A stretch of 64,000 nucleotides of DNA. Source: Stomorhina lunata (taxonomy: Eukaryota; Arthropoda; Insecta; Diptera; Rhiniidae). The stretch spans positions 11,596,464 to 11,660,463 of the forward strand of contig OW121743.1 of assembly GCA_933228675.1 (NCBI GenBank). Reading direction: 5' to 3'. The notes under the pieces are model-generated. The model was not told where the DNA came from, made no database searches, and saw only the letters and a program-made list of their open reading frames with translations. This document shows, one piece after another, positions 47,651 through 60,060 of this stretch (its first letter is position 1; each line of letters starts with the position of its first letter). The translations under genes and the position numbers were made by a program.

Positions 47651-49625
47651 TTTGAATAAAAAGCCTTAACATAAACTCAACCTTTTTTTTAAATTTGTTC
47701 AATATTTCATTGCCAACTTTTAGGCTTATCTAGTCTATAAAGTGATATACAAACTTTTATGGCCTGAGATGTTTACTGTCTATTGAGGTTTAAATAAACT
47801 GCATCGGTTCGCTTCGACCTTTGGCTTTAAAGCCCTTCGATATCAAATGGCTGATTTATGCATTTTTGGTAAATAGCCTCTTTTAAGTTACTTATGAATT
47901 TTATACATAAGTTTGTTTATCCGCGCTAATTCGTCTAATACTATATAGTCAATGGCAGCTAAGAGCATAGGCTTTCTATCGTTGTAAAAACTAACTGCAT
48001 CTCGTTGCCACCACTAAACAAAAATACAGTTTTTTTTAAGAAGAACCATTAATATAAATACACTTTACATGTTTTTAAAATATTTCCAAGTTTTCATTGC
48101 ATATTAGTTTATTATCCGGGTTAGTCTATTAAGTAAAATATGAACGGGTATAGCCTAATGTGTGTACTATCCACTTCTGTTTAAAAAACTGCCTCCGTTT
48201 GTCTTGACCTTTGGCTTTTAAGTATTAAGATCTCATATGTCTGACTTTTGCAATACACCAAGAGCAAATTTTTGGTTAATGCGTCTTAGAAGTTACTAAT
48301 GAGTTTTGGTCATAAGTTTGTTTATCTGCATCAATTCGCCAAATACTATATAGTCAATGATAGCTTAGTAAATGGGCTTTCCGTTACTGCTTAAATCAAC
48401 TGCATATTTTTGCCTCGACTTAACAAAAACTCAGTTTTTTTTATAAAAAACATTCCACATTCACTCAACCTATTTCAAATATATTTCCAAGTTGTCATTG
48501 CATATAAGTTTACTTATCCGGGTTAGTCCGTTAAGTTATATATAAACTAGTATAGCCCAAAGTGTCTTCTTTCTATTGCAGTTCCAGCAAGCTGCATCCA
48601 TTTGCCTCTACCTTTATTTTTTAAACATTTAGATCTCAAGGGTCTAATTTCATCATCACACCAAAAGTAAAGTAATTTTCGTTACTCCAGTCTTGGAAGT
48701 AACCAAAAAGTTTTGCTCATAAGTTTCTTTATCCACATTGATTCGTCAAATGATTTATAGTTTATGAAAGCTAAAAGTATGGGCTTTCCAACATTGCTAA
48801 AATAAACTGCATCTCATTGCCACGACTAACAAAAATCCTGTTTTTTTTTTTTCAAGAAAAAACTTTATTTCTTATATTTTTATAAGGTTTAATTGCATAT
48901 TAATTTGCTAATCTGGATTAGTCCATTAAGTGATATATGAACTAGTATAGATGAATGTGTTCACTTTCTACTATTGATTGAACAAACTGCATCTATTTGC
49001 CCTGAACTTTGGCTTTTAAGCATTTAAATTTGAAATGACTTAGTCCTGCTCTATATAAATAGCAAATTTTTTATTACTTCGGTCTTGGGAGTAGCCAAAA
49101 AGTTTTGCTCATAAGTTTTTTATCCGCATTAATTCGTCAAATGCTATATAGTCAATCACAGCTTAGATCATAGGCTTTCTGCCACTGCTTAATTGAACTG
49201 CTTCCCTTTGCCTTAACCTAATAAAAACATTTTTTTTAAGAAACAACATACACTCGATCTATTTCGAATATATTTCCAAGTTTTTATTGAAATATTATTT
49301 TAGTTATCCGGGTTAGTCCATTAATCTGTATTTGAACTAGTATAGCCTTGGATGTTTACTTTCTACTGCTGCTTAAACAAACTGCATCCATTTGCCCTGA
49401 CCTTTGACTTTTAAGCTATTCGATGTAAAGTGACTTATTTCTGCATTACAAGAGTAAATTTATTGTAACTTCCGTTTTGGTAGTAACCAATAAGTTTTGC
49501 TTATTATTTTATTTATCCGCATTAATTCGCTAAATGATTTATATCTAATGAAAGCTTGGAGTATAGGCTTTCTATCACTAAAAAATAAACTGCATCTCTT
49601 TGCCACGACTTAACAAAAATGATGA
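47480..49625 (+). repeat. 190-200 bp repeat, segment 2 (A/B dimers of about 390-400 bp)
   Basis: The GCA..TTTGCC marker recurs near 47620, 47799, 47995, 48189, 48401, 48592, 48807, 48986, 49197, 49381 and 49598. A-type units (TTTGCCACGACTTAACAAAA) and B-type units (TTTGCCCTGACCTTTGGCTT) alternate strictly, so the operative repeat is a dimer of about 400 bp. Each half also has the AAGCTTA / TAGGCTTTC partial dyad. Confidence 0.87.
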
Positions 49626-50930
49626 TGAAGATCTTAAATGAGCTGCGGGTGCATCTAGGCGAATATCTCCCTAACTAGCTTTTTTGAAGTCCATCCAATA
49701 TATTCTTAACTTGACTATGACAAGACTTATTATAAGTTGTTATTCGTATTATATCTCCTTTGCTTAACTCGGTTCATTCAAAGCTGATTTTCCATCTTCT
49801 AAAGCATTGCTTATCTTTTTTCCTTAACATCTTTAAACATGGGAATAACGTCGTCAACGATTGACATTGATTGCAAAATGCGCGTGTTGCATGTTAAATA
49901 CAACTCAGTGCATTCAGACAGTCATTCTTCAGTCACTCATTCATTCATTCATTCAAACAAACTTTTCGTCAGTACTTTTCTGTCTGTCATTCAAATACAA
50001 GGTATTGTTAGCTTTAAGAAGTAGTAGTAGCTTCAAATATAGCGCCAATACTCGTTTTGGATACAAACAAGAATGCTATGGGAAAACTAAAGATAAAAAT
50101 TACAAAGAATATAAATTTCTCTGTAAAATTATATTCGAACACACAAAAAAAATCATTGATTGCAAACCTAAAATGTGAAACCAAAATTACAGAAATCAAA
50201 ATGAACATAGAAAATTGGTTACAAATTATAAATCAAGAAGAAAACTTAATTTTCCATGAAATTGTAAATAATAAAATACAGAAATGAATACAAAAAGCAA
50301 GAAATATAAATAAATTGAAAAGGAAAATTTTTGGGAAATTTTTTTTTCTAATGAAAAAATTAAATGAAACTTAAATTTTTTTTTTTGAAAAATTTTCGGT
50401 TTGAGAACCTCCTTTTTTTTAATTTGAAAGACTTTAATAAAACTTTTTTGTACTTGGGAACCTCCTTCTTCTATTTCATGGTTCCCTCCTATTGTTTCTA
50501 AAGCCTCTTTATTTGTTTGTCTTTTAATGGATTATTTAAACTTTTCTTTATTATTATGATGATGATATTATTGTTGATGTTACTATTTTAATAACATCTA
50601 AGCATGTCACCTTTAAAGTTTTTGTTTAAAACTTTTGTGTTTTTAATTAAAATTATTTGTTTCACAAAACTTGTCATACGAAACCTTATAAATCAACAAC
50701 TACTAAGAGGAAAAAATAAAAATTTCAGAAAACTATAACAATCAAAATGATAGCAAACAAAAAATAATCTTTTGCTTGTGGTGTTTTCATATTGTTCTAA
50801 AAAATACTTTATTATCTAAAACAATAAAACTAGAGAAAAGCCGGAAAAACTACAATAGAGTTTTTCAATTTTAAACTGCGGGTAAAATTAAAGAAGGGAT
50901 TTTGAATAAGTGATGAGAAAAAGGGGCATA
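49626..50930. other. Unique gap in the 190-bp repeat region
   Basis: Overlapping short frames at 49839-50287 on both strands show no domain and mutually exclude each other. Contains a TCATTCATTCATTCATTCA run near 49940. No gene supported. Confidence 0.5.
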
Positions 50931-53900
50931 TATCTCTAGTTTGGAGCTAAAACTGTTAAATTTGCAATACAAGTAATTTTGATGCTTTTAAGAAATTAGT
51001 TGTTAGTTGGCTTATCCGCATTAATCCGTCAATTGATATATAGTTAATGAAAGCTTAGAGTAATAGCTTTCTATCGGTGTTTAAATCAGCTGCAATAATT
51101 TGCCTCGACTTAACAAAAATTCAGTAATTTTGAAAAAAAAAAAACTTTAACCTTCATTTCAGCTTTTTCTCATATCTTTTCAAAGTTTCATTGCTTAGAA
51201 GTGTGTCTATCCGAAATATTTCATTAAGTGTTATTTAAAAGCTTAAAGCTCATAGTGATTCCTTTATGTTATATCTTAAATTAACTGCCCCCGACTGCCT
51301 TGACTTAATAAAAAATCGAGCATAATTAAGTATTTTTAGACAAAAACTGTATAATTGCATTGTTAGTTGGTTTATCCGCATTTATCCATCAATTGATATA
51401 CAGGTAATAAAAGCTTAGAGTATTTGCTTTCTATTGCTGCTTAAGTCAGCTGCAATTATTTGCCTCGACTTAACAAAAATTATGTAAATTTGAAAAAAAA
51501 AACTTTACCAGCATTTAAGCTTTTTCTCATATTTTTCAAATTTTCACTGCTTATAGGTGTACCTATCCGGGTAACTTCATTAAGTGATATATCAAGACGT
51601 AAAGCGCATAGTAATGTCTTTATGTTATTGCTTACATTAACTGCTTCTATCTGCCCTGAAAAGCATAATTAACAATTTTAAGACAAAAACTGTTTAAATT
51701 ATATGAAGGGGAAATTTTTATATTTTTTCCAAGTTTCATTACAAAATAGTATGCTTATCCGCTTTTATCCGTCAAGTGATATATAGGCTATTATAGCCTA
51801 AGGCATTAACTTGCTATTGCTGTTTAAATGAACTGCGTTTCTTTGCCTCGTCTCAACGAAATGTCTGTCTTTTTAAATGAAAACTTTTAAACTTGCATTT
51901 CAGCTATTTTTAATATTTTTTCAAGCTTTCATTGCTCAAATGTGTGACTATCCGAGTTACTTCATTAAATGATATATAAAGATATATAGCCTATAGTGTA
52001 TTCTTTATATTATCACTTAAAAAATTGCCTCCGTTTGCCTCGATCTAATAAAAATAAAATAATTGTAAAGTTCTGAACAAAAAATTTTAAAATTACATTA
52101 GAGGCCATTCTTATATATTTTCAAAGTTTCACGACATATTACTTTGCTTATCCGAGCTCATTCGTAACTTGATATACAGGCAACGAAAGCTTAGAGTATT
52201 TACTTTCTACTACTGCTCAAACGAACTGCGTCCCTTTGCCACCATTTAACAAAGATTCTGCAGTTTTAAAAGAAAACACTTAAATTTACATTAAATATGT
52301 ATTCCAAATATTTATCATTCCAAAGTTGCCATGTATAATATTTCGCTTATTCGCATTAATTCGTCAAGTGATATTAAAGCTCATATAGCCTGGGATCTTA
52401 ACTTTCTAGTAAAGCTTAAATTAACTGCGTTTCTTTGCCTCGACTTAATAAATATTCTATCGTTTTTAAGAAAACCCTAGAATATACACTCGACCTATTT
52501 CTAATACGTTTTCAAAGTTTTGTTGTATAATAGTTTGCTTATCCGCACAAATCCATCAAATGTTATACAAATAATTATAGCGGGAGGAGTTTACTTTCTA
52601 CAACTGCACGAATCAACTGCATTGGTTTGCCTCGACTTAACAAAAAATTTGAAGTTTTAACGAAAAAACACTTAAACTTGCACTAATGCTGTAAGCAATG
52701 TTTATTCAAGATTTCATAACAATCATATTTTTCAAGTTTTCTATTGAATAGTTCTTTTTCTATTCTAGTTATTCCTTGAAATAAAGTATAGCCAGTGATA
52801 GCTTTGAGTGCCAGCTTTTATCACTGCTTAAAAGAACTGCATCCTTCTGCCTCGACTTAACAAAAATGATGTAGTTTTGAAATAAAACCCCCTCAATATA
52901 CGAGTATTTTCGAACTATTTCGAATATACTTTCAAGGTTTCGTGGCATAAAAGCTTTTATTCGTATTAACTCATTAAGTTATATATGGACAAATTATTGC
53001 CTAGTAATTTTGAGCTCTATTGCTGATTAAATTAACTGCAGCTGTCTGCGTCAGCTTAAGAGAAAATGGTTCAAAAATTTTAAAGAAAGCTCCTAAATTT
53101 GTATTCGATTTATTTATTTCATATTTTCTCAGAGTGTCATTGCCTAATATTTTGCTTATCCGGATTAATTCTTCAGATCATATATAAGCAATTATAACTC
53201 ATGATGATTACTTTCTATTTCAGTTGAAGCCAACTGCATCCGTTTGCCTCCACTTAACAAAAAATTGTTTTAAAATATTGTAGTTTTGAAAAACTCTTAA
53301 CAAAAGCTTGAGTATAATTCTTTAGTTTTGCACCAAAACTCCTTAACTTATAATCGAGGTTGTACTAATATACACTTAATATTTCATTGAAAACTTCATG
53401 GCTTATTCACATCAGTCCAGAAAGTGATTTACAAACATTGGTAGGTTATGGCGTTTCTTTGCTTCTGATGCTTAAATAAACTGCATCCGTTTGCTTCCTT
53501 TTAAGAAAAAGTCTTAAGATATAAAATATTCCAAGATTTAAAAATTCGTATTTTTTATTTGAAAAATTTTGATTTCACGCATACATAAAAACGTTCAGAT
53601 ATAATTTTGACTATTTTTGACTTTCATGGGACCATACTTACTTATACTGGTATATCTGTTAAAAAACATTTATAGATAATGAAAGCCTATGATATCTACT
53701 TTTGGGCATGACTTAAGTTTACCGCAAGAATTTGCATCTGTTAAACAATTTATGTAAAATCGCGCTTAAACTTAACATACATACGAATTAATTATATAAA
53801 ATTTATATTTAAGATTTTATCAAATAATACTTGACTTATCCGGGTTTGTCTGAGAAGTGATTTATAAATAATAATAGCCTCTGATGTCTTACTTCATTTA

Positions 53901-54860
53901 CCGTTTAAATAAACTGCATCCATTTGCCTCAGCTTAACAAAAAGTCACAAGATTTTTCATTTTTGGAATGATTTGAAATACTTTCGAAAAATAGAATTTT
54001 TACAGAAAATTTTATTTAGTTATGTGTTCCATGAAGCCTGTGTTCCATAATTCTGACACATTTGCTAAAAATTGTATAGATAATGGAAGCCCTTTTTTTC
54101 TTCTTCCAGATATGACTTAAACTAACTGCAGCGATTTGCTCTTGTTAAACAAATTTTCTAAAACTACCTAAAAACTATAAGTTTTTTTTATCGACTTCTA
54201 CGAGTATGTATATATGTGTTCCATGAAATAATACTTTCACAATCCTCATATCTCCGCTAACAAATTTACAGAAAACGAAAGGTTTTACTATGGGCTTTTC
54301 TCATCTTTTGAAGTAAACTGCAGCGCTTTGCCACCGCTTAACAAGATATTAACATTTCCAAATTTTAATACAAAAAATATACCATAACTTTTATATTGTC
54401 ATGCCAAAATTTGTCTTAGCGTGACTTTTCTTGAGTTAGATTCTCTTGTAAAAAATTTTAAATAATTTTGTATTTTTTCTTAAATTTCGTTAATTGCATA
54501 TCGAGCCCTAACCGCCAAAAACACTCAGGCGCCAAAAACTAAAATTTAAAATATCTTTGATCAGTGAATTGTACTTAAGTCTTTATTGTTTTTGCTGTAA
54601 AATCATAACGGTAAATTCTACTGCCCTGATATTTTGTGAGATGATGCAGATGATCATGAATAATAAAATTTAATAATAAAATGAAAATTGTCCATCATGT
54701 CGCTTAAGCCCTTTTGGCGGTTATGGCTCGATATGTTTATGTTCTATGGACTAAAACTTCTTAATGGTGTGACATATTCAAAAGAACCAAGAGTATTATA
54801 ACCCATGAAGTATCTACTAACCATTCCTTTATAAATTAACTGCATAAATTTGCAAAAATA
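50931..54860 (+). repeat. 190-200 bp repeat, segment 3
   Basis: Marker positions near 51088, 51284, 51453, 51641, 51832, 52024, 52226, 52425, 52617, 52838, 53036, 53232, 53480, 53719, 53911, 54125, 54317 and 54838. The A/B distinction blurs after about 52000: most units then end in CTCGACTTAACAAAAA. From 54100 the core becomes AACTGCAGCGATTTGC, the form that dominates further right. A unit is degraded or missing around 54400-54800. Confidence 0.85.
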
Positions 54861-54969
54861 AATAATTTTTAAAAAAGTGAAAAAAAAATAATTTTAAAAT
54901 TTTCGATATATTTTTAAGCTTTTTCTGAAGATCATTTTATGTACTTGTTTTTTCTTTTTTGTATTTAAA

Positions 54970-55480
54970 TTCTTTGAATATTGTTAAACAGTGGCAAAAA
55001 GTTGCATTCATTTATTCTTATACAGCAAAAAGCTTTGATTATGAGCTTTCATATAATATATAAGCTTTTACAGATATATCAGAATTAAGCAAGTATTATT
55101 TCGTATAACACATGAAGAAAAATCGAAACAAAAATATGTTTACTTGCTTTATTCTAGTAAAACTATATATTTTTAGAAGGATATATTTTAAAAGGAGATA
55201 TCTGCATCAACAATTTTAGACACAGAAAAATATTATGACTTAAATAAAAGCTTTGAGTATTAAAATAATTTTAATTTTGAAATATTGTTAAACGGTGGCA
55301 AAAAGTTGCAGTCCATTCTTATACGGTAAAAAGCCTAGATAATAGGCTTTCCTTAAATGCATACTTTTTGACAGATGAACCAGAAATAGGCAGATATTAC
55401 TTTGTGGAAAACATAAATAAAAATCTAATCAAATTTTTTTTAAAAGCTTTCATTGTTATTTATTTGTTTACGAAACAAGC
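54970..55480 (-). repeat. Reversed 190-bp repeat units
   Basis: TTGTTAAACAGTGGCAAAAA (near 54977) and TTGTTAAACGGTGGCAAAAA (near 55286) are reverse complements of the TTTGCCAC.GTTTAACAA end of the unit. Each is followed by AAAGC...GCTTTC and ATCAGAA words in reversed order. At least two units lie on the minus strand here. Confidence 0.82.
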
Positions 55481-55639
55481 TTTATTCTGACAAATACGTC
55501 AGAAAGTATGTACCCAAGCCAAGCTAATAATGTAAGCTATCTTCAGCATAAAAGTGTCTAGCAGGTTTTTGACAGAGCTTAAAAATTTTTCAAAAATATT
55601 TTTTTTTCATAATTGCAAAGTTTTTGTTTTACTCGTAAT

Positions 55640-55775
55640 ATATTTTTTATATAACTTCAACAATTCGGGTATCTTCGTCAAAAGCTATATATGTAATAAA
55701 AGCTAGAACTATATGCTAAATACTGCTTTAAAAATTAAATGCAGCAGTTTGCCCTAATTTAACTATTTCACTAAT
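55640..55775 (+). repeat. Isolated forward 190-bp repeat unit
   Basis: ATTCGGGTATCTTCGTCAAA, then AAAAGCTAGAACTATATGC, then AAATGCAGCAGTTTGCCC and TAATTTAAC follow the canonical forward order. Confidence 0.72.
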
Positions 55776-56790
55776 TTTACACCAAAACTATTCTATATTT
55801 TCAAATGAATTTTGCTTTTCCATTTAGTACCTTTTTTTTAAATCCTTTCCAAATCCCATCTCTTTTAATTTTATGAAGGCACAAGTTGTAACAAGTTAGT
55901 TGTTGTTATTGTTTTGTTGCTAACAAACATCATTCATACTCTCGGTTACTCATTCACTTGACTTTATTTGTGCTAACAATACTCATGTATTGTTTAACAT
56001 CCATCCTCCCAAATCCTTCCAACACTCTGCCTTGAACACCATATTGTTTTAGGACTCACCCAACCCTGAGATAGAGTTTATATGAATGATGAATGAATGT
56101 TTTTGAGTCTAAACAAATAGTTTTGTTTTCAGAGTCATCCGTCAGTTACAAAGTTTTAGACTGACTGAATGACAACAAGTGACAGTTATGGTTTTTTTTT
56201 GCTTTTATTTTTGTTAAAGCCTTAAGGCTTTGGCAACAATCTCAAAATATTTATGTTAAACAATAAACAAAATGTAACACATCATAATAAACATTATCAC
56301 TCTGGACCACAAGCAAATAAATTGAAATAGAAAAAAATATGTTGTTTTAACAAATTTAGAAATTGTGGTTGTTCGGTCATTAATCAAAGTCTAGGCCAGA
56401 CGAAAAAGGTGGGGGAAAATCCTTTTTGGATTGCTTGTCGGTTGGCAAGAATAATAAATAAAATTGAAAAAGGCCCAAGAAAGATTAAAAGGCTGGGAAA
56501 ATTTTTCACAAGACACCTGTGGCTCAGGTAAGGAAATATATTATTTTATATTTATTTAAACAAAAGGCAAATATGGATGTTGTGAAACTAATAACGGTCG
56601 TTTTCGTATTGAAGACTTAGGGTGTAAGAACATTTTTGTAAATGTTTTTCCAAATTTTTGTTAATTATTATGAAAATTTGAAAATATATGAACATTATCA
56701 TAAATATTCGAATCTAGAGTCTAATGATTCCAAAAACACAGAAATGTTAAGCAAAAATGTGTCAATAATATAACAAAATATTCTTTTAAA
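55776..56790. other. Unique gap in the 190-bp repeat region
   Basis: No gene or element recognised. Confidence 0.5.
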
Positions 56791-56794
56791 ACAG

Positions 56795-57155
56795 ATAAAT
56801 TGTTAAACGGTGGCAAATAGCTGCAGTTTATTTTAATTGTATAGAAAAGAATATACAACAGGCTTTCATAAGGTATATACTTTTTTACAGAAACTACCGG
56901 ATAAAGATAGTTTTACTTTATAAAACACAAACCTTAAAAATAATCTTTTAAAACATCAAATTATGTATGAGTTTAACCAAGAAAACGTCTCATATAATAT
57001 TTTATAAGCTTTTTGTAAAGTTTGTTAAATCAAAACTATCTTCATCCGGTAGTTTCTGTAAAAAAATGTATACTTAATGAGAGCTTGTACTGCATACTTT
57101 CCCATACAGTTAAAATAAACTGCAGCGATATGCCACTGTTAACAAAATTTTATTT
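56795..57155. repeat. Inverted pair of 190-bp repeat units
   Basis: A reversed unit (TTGTTAAACGGTGGCAAATA near 56800 to ACAGAAACTACCGGATAAAG near 56890) faces a forward unit (AAAACTATCTTCATCCGGTA near 57029 to ACTGCAGCGATATGCCAC near 57120). The nearest arm segments, TTTACAGAAACTACCGGAT and ATCCGGTAGTTTCTGTAAA, are exact reverse complements. The loop is about 100 bp. Confidence 0.85.
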
Positions 57156-59110
57156 TTTCAAAAAAAGTATCTTATTTTGTAATCTCACAAGTGCATTTTT
57201 GATTATAATTTCTGTGTTTCAAAAATCAAAAGACCCTCTTAATCCGGACATTTGTGAAGTAAGATATACAATAATTGAAAGCTTGGTTTATTTCCTTTTC
57301 AATACAGTGAAAAGAACTTGCAGCGATTTGCTTCCATTTAACGAAAATATTAAAAAAAGTATTAACCAAAAAAAGTCTAATTTGAAAATTTATAAGCTTA
57401 CTTGTGAAGTTTGCGTTTTATAAAGCAAAACTATCTTTATCCGTTAGCTTCTGCAAACAAATGTACACCTGATGAAAGCTTGTAGTATATTGTTTCCCAT
57501 ACAGTTAAAATAAATTGCAGCGATATGCCACCGTTTAACAAAATTTTATTTTTTCAAAAAAGTATCATATTTTGTAATCTCATAAGTGTATTTTTGATTA
57601 TAATTTCCGTGTTTAAAAAATCAGAAGAGTCTTAATACGGCTATTAATGAAGTAGGATATATACTAACTAAAAGCTTAATTTAAAAGTACAATAAAAAAG
57701 CTTGTAGCCATTTGCCACCGTTTAACGAAAATATTAAAAAAAGTATTTTAAAAAAAATTTTAAAAAATATTAATTTATAAGCTTATTTGTGAAGTTTGAG
57801 TCTTAAAAAGCAAAACTTTCTTTATCCGTTAGCTTCTGCAAACAAATGTATATCTAATGCAAGCTTGTAGTACATACTTTTCCATACAATTAAAATAAAC
57901 TGCAGCGATAAGCCACCGTTTGACAAAATTTTATTTTTGCAAAAAAGTATCTTATTTTTTAAACTCATAGGTGCATTTTTGATTATAATTTCTGAGTTTG
58001 ATAAATAAGCTGGTTCTTAATCCGGACATTTTTGAAGTAAGATGTACACCAATTGACAGCTTGATTCATGTTCTACTCTTTACTTTTACAAGAAACTGCA
58101 GCGACTTGCCACCGTTTAACAAAATAATTTAAAGAAAGTTTCTTGTTTTGTTATCTTAATGGTACATTTTTTAGAAACTTCTTAGTGTTTCATGGTGCTT
58201 TATCTTTTTTTCTGAAAGTTTTTGAAGAATACTATATACCTAATAAAAGCTTATTATAGCATGTTCTTTTCAATACAGTCATAAAAAAAACTGCTGAGAT
58301 TTGCCACCGTTTAACAAAAAGTTTTCAAACAATATTTCATTTTTGAAAACTTGTTTTTTTATCATAATAATGTGGTTTTGATTAACATTTCTGTGTTTTA
58401 CGAAGCCCTGCTTTCTTCATCCGGATGTTTCTGTCAAAAGATATATATGCTATGAAAGCTTATGGTTAACCTCTTTACGTATTATTAAATTAAGCTGCAG
58501 CGGCTTGCCACCGTTTAACAAAATTTTTTCAAAAACTCAAAATCTTGTTTTGTTATCATGTTGGTGTAATTTTTGTTAATGTCTGTGGGTTTTATGAAGT
58601 TTTGTATACTTCATCCGGTAGATTTCGTAAAAATGTGTATATGTAATGAAAGCTTATAGTATGTTCTTCTCTACCGAGCTAAAACAAGCTGCAGCAATTT
58701 GCCACCATTTAACAAAAAATTGTAAAAAAGGTATCTTGTTGAGTCATCTTATTAGTGTAGTTTTTGTGAACATATCTGTGTTTTTTTGACGCTATACTTC
58801 TTTTATCCGTAAGCTTCTGAAGAGAAATATATATCAAATAAAAGCTTATGGTATGGTCTTTTATATAAAATAAAAGCAAACTGCAGCGATTTGCCACCGT
58901 TGAACAAAAAGTTGTAATGAAAAATATCTTGTAGTATTATCTTATAAATTAATTTTGATTACTCTCTGTTTTCTTGATGTTATATTCTTTAATCCGGCAA
59001 CATTCGAAAAGAAATATATATCTAATAAAAGCTAATGGTTTGATTTTTTATATATAATAAAAACAAACTGCAGCGACTTGCCACCGTTAAACAAAAAGTG
59101 TTTATACAAG
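57020..59110 (+). repeat. 190-200 bp repeat, segment 4 (monomeric form)
   Basis: Units with the conserved tail ACTGCAGCGATTTGCCACCG then TTTAACAAAA at about 57119, 57318, 57514, 57703, 57900, 58094, 58292, 58494, 58690, 58881 and 59068. Each also has TCTGTGTTT, CATCCGGA and AATGAAAGCTTATGGTATG upstream. The A/B alternation of the left segments is absent. The 133-codon frame at 57022-57423 spans two units and is not treated as a gene. Confidence 0.88.
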
Positions 59111-60060
59111 AAAATAGTTTTTTGATTTCTTAAGATACTTTGAAATATTATAAAAATTACAAAACTTGCAAAGATCAGTTTATACTTTTTCCTGATGGTA
59201 GGGCAATAAAAATAGCTGTCTATAACTTTAACACGCAATTTGTGCTTAGAACAAAAGCTTCATTGTTTATCTTGGTAATACAATCTCTATAATTTTCCCT
59301 GCTTTTTATATATACATACATATATTTTTCATAATCATTCATAATACTTTTTTCATGTTGTTTGTTTTTTTTTTTTTTTTGATTTTGGCATGAAATCCAT
59401 ATAAAATAAACTTCAATTGTTAAAATGAAATTTTGTTTTGTATTTGTTCTTTACACAAAAAAAAAACGTTCACGCTTTATTATAAATTTCAATAGAGAGA
59501 TCATGTTAAGGATCAGCTAAAGTAAAAATTGTGTGGTCGTTGTTTTGAGAAGAAAAATGAAAATGAAAAAAATAAAATTCGAAAATAAAGTCTTCTTTTG
59601 TTGGCTATTTTTTGTTTTTTTTTTTTTTCGATAGTTTTTCTAAAACTCTTTTGATGGTTTATGATTTCAACACTGTTGTTTGAAAACCTAAATATATATA
59701 TTGGTCTGTAAACATTTCACGATTTTGTTTAGCTTTTTTTTTTAATTTTTATTGGATGATGGTTTATGTGGTTTCAAAAGGGAATATTTATATTTTTTGG
59801 AAAAAAAAGTATATGGTTAAATGGTAGGGGTAATCACTTTAGAGATGTAACAAAATACAAAAAGTTACAAAGATTAATCGGTAAACAAATTTAAGAGATA
59901 TGAACCCAACATCTAAAATACTTTAAAACTGAATGCCAAATATCTAGCGGTCATTCTGGACTTTAAACTACCTGGTTCCTCAATACCCTAACAAGGCAGA
60001 CCTATTTCTGAGCTTTTCACGTATTTTGAAAACAAGAAATTTTTAATTAAACCCTTTCTT
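59111..60060. other. Unique gap with poly-T runs
   Basis: Contains several T-runs (near 59366-59381 and 59615-59630) and no supportable gene or RNA. Confidence 0.5.

Noticed and set aside
49839..50287. Cluster of four short frames on both strands
   Set aside because: Mutually overlapping and of low information; none has a domain or a plausible exon structure I can see.
57022..57423. 133-codon frame, the longest outside the short-unit arrays apart from the giant ones
   Set aside because: It spans two 190-bp repeat units and no domain is visible; no comparable frame is kept in neighbouring units.
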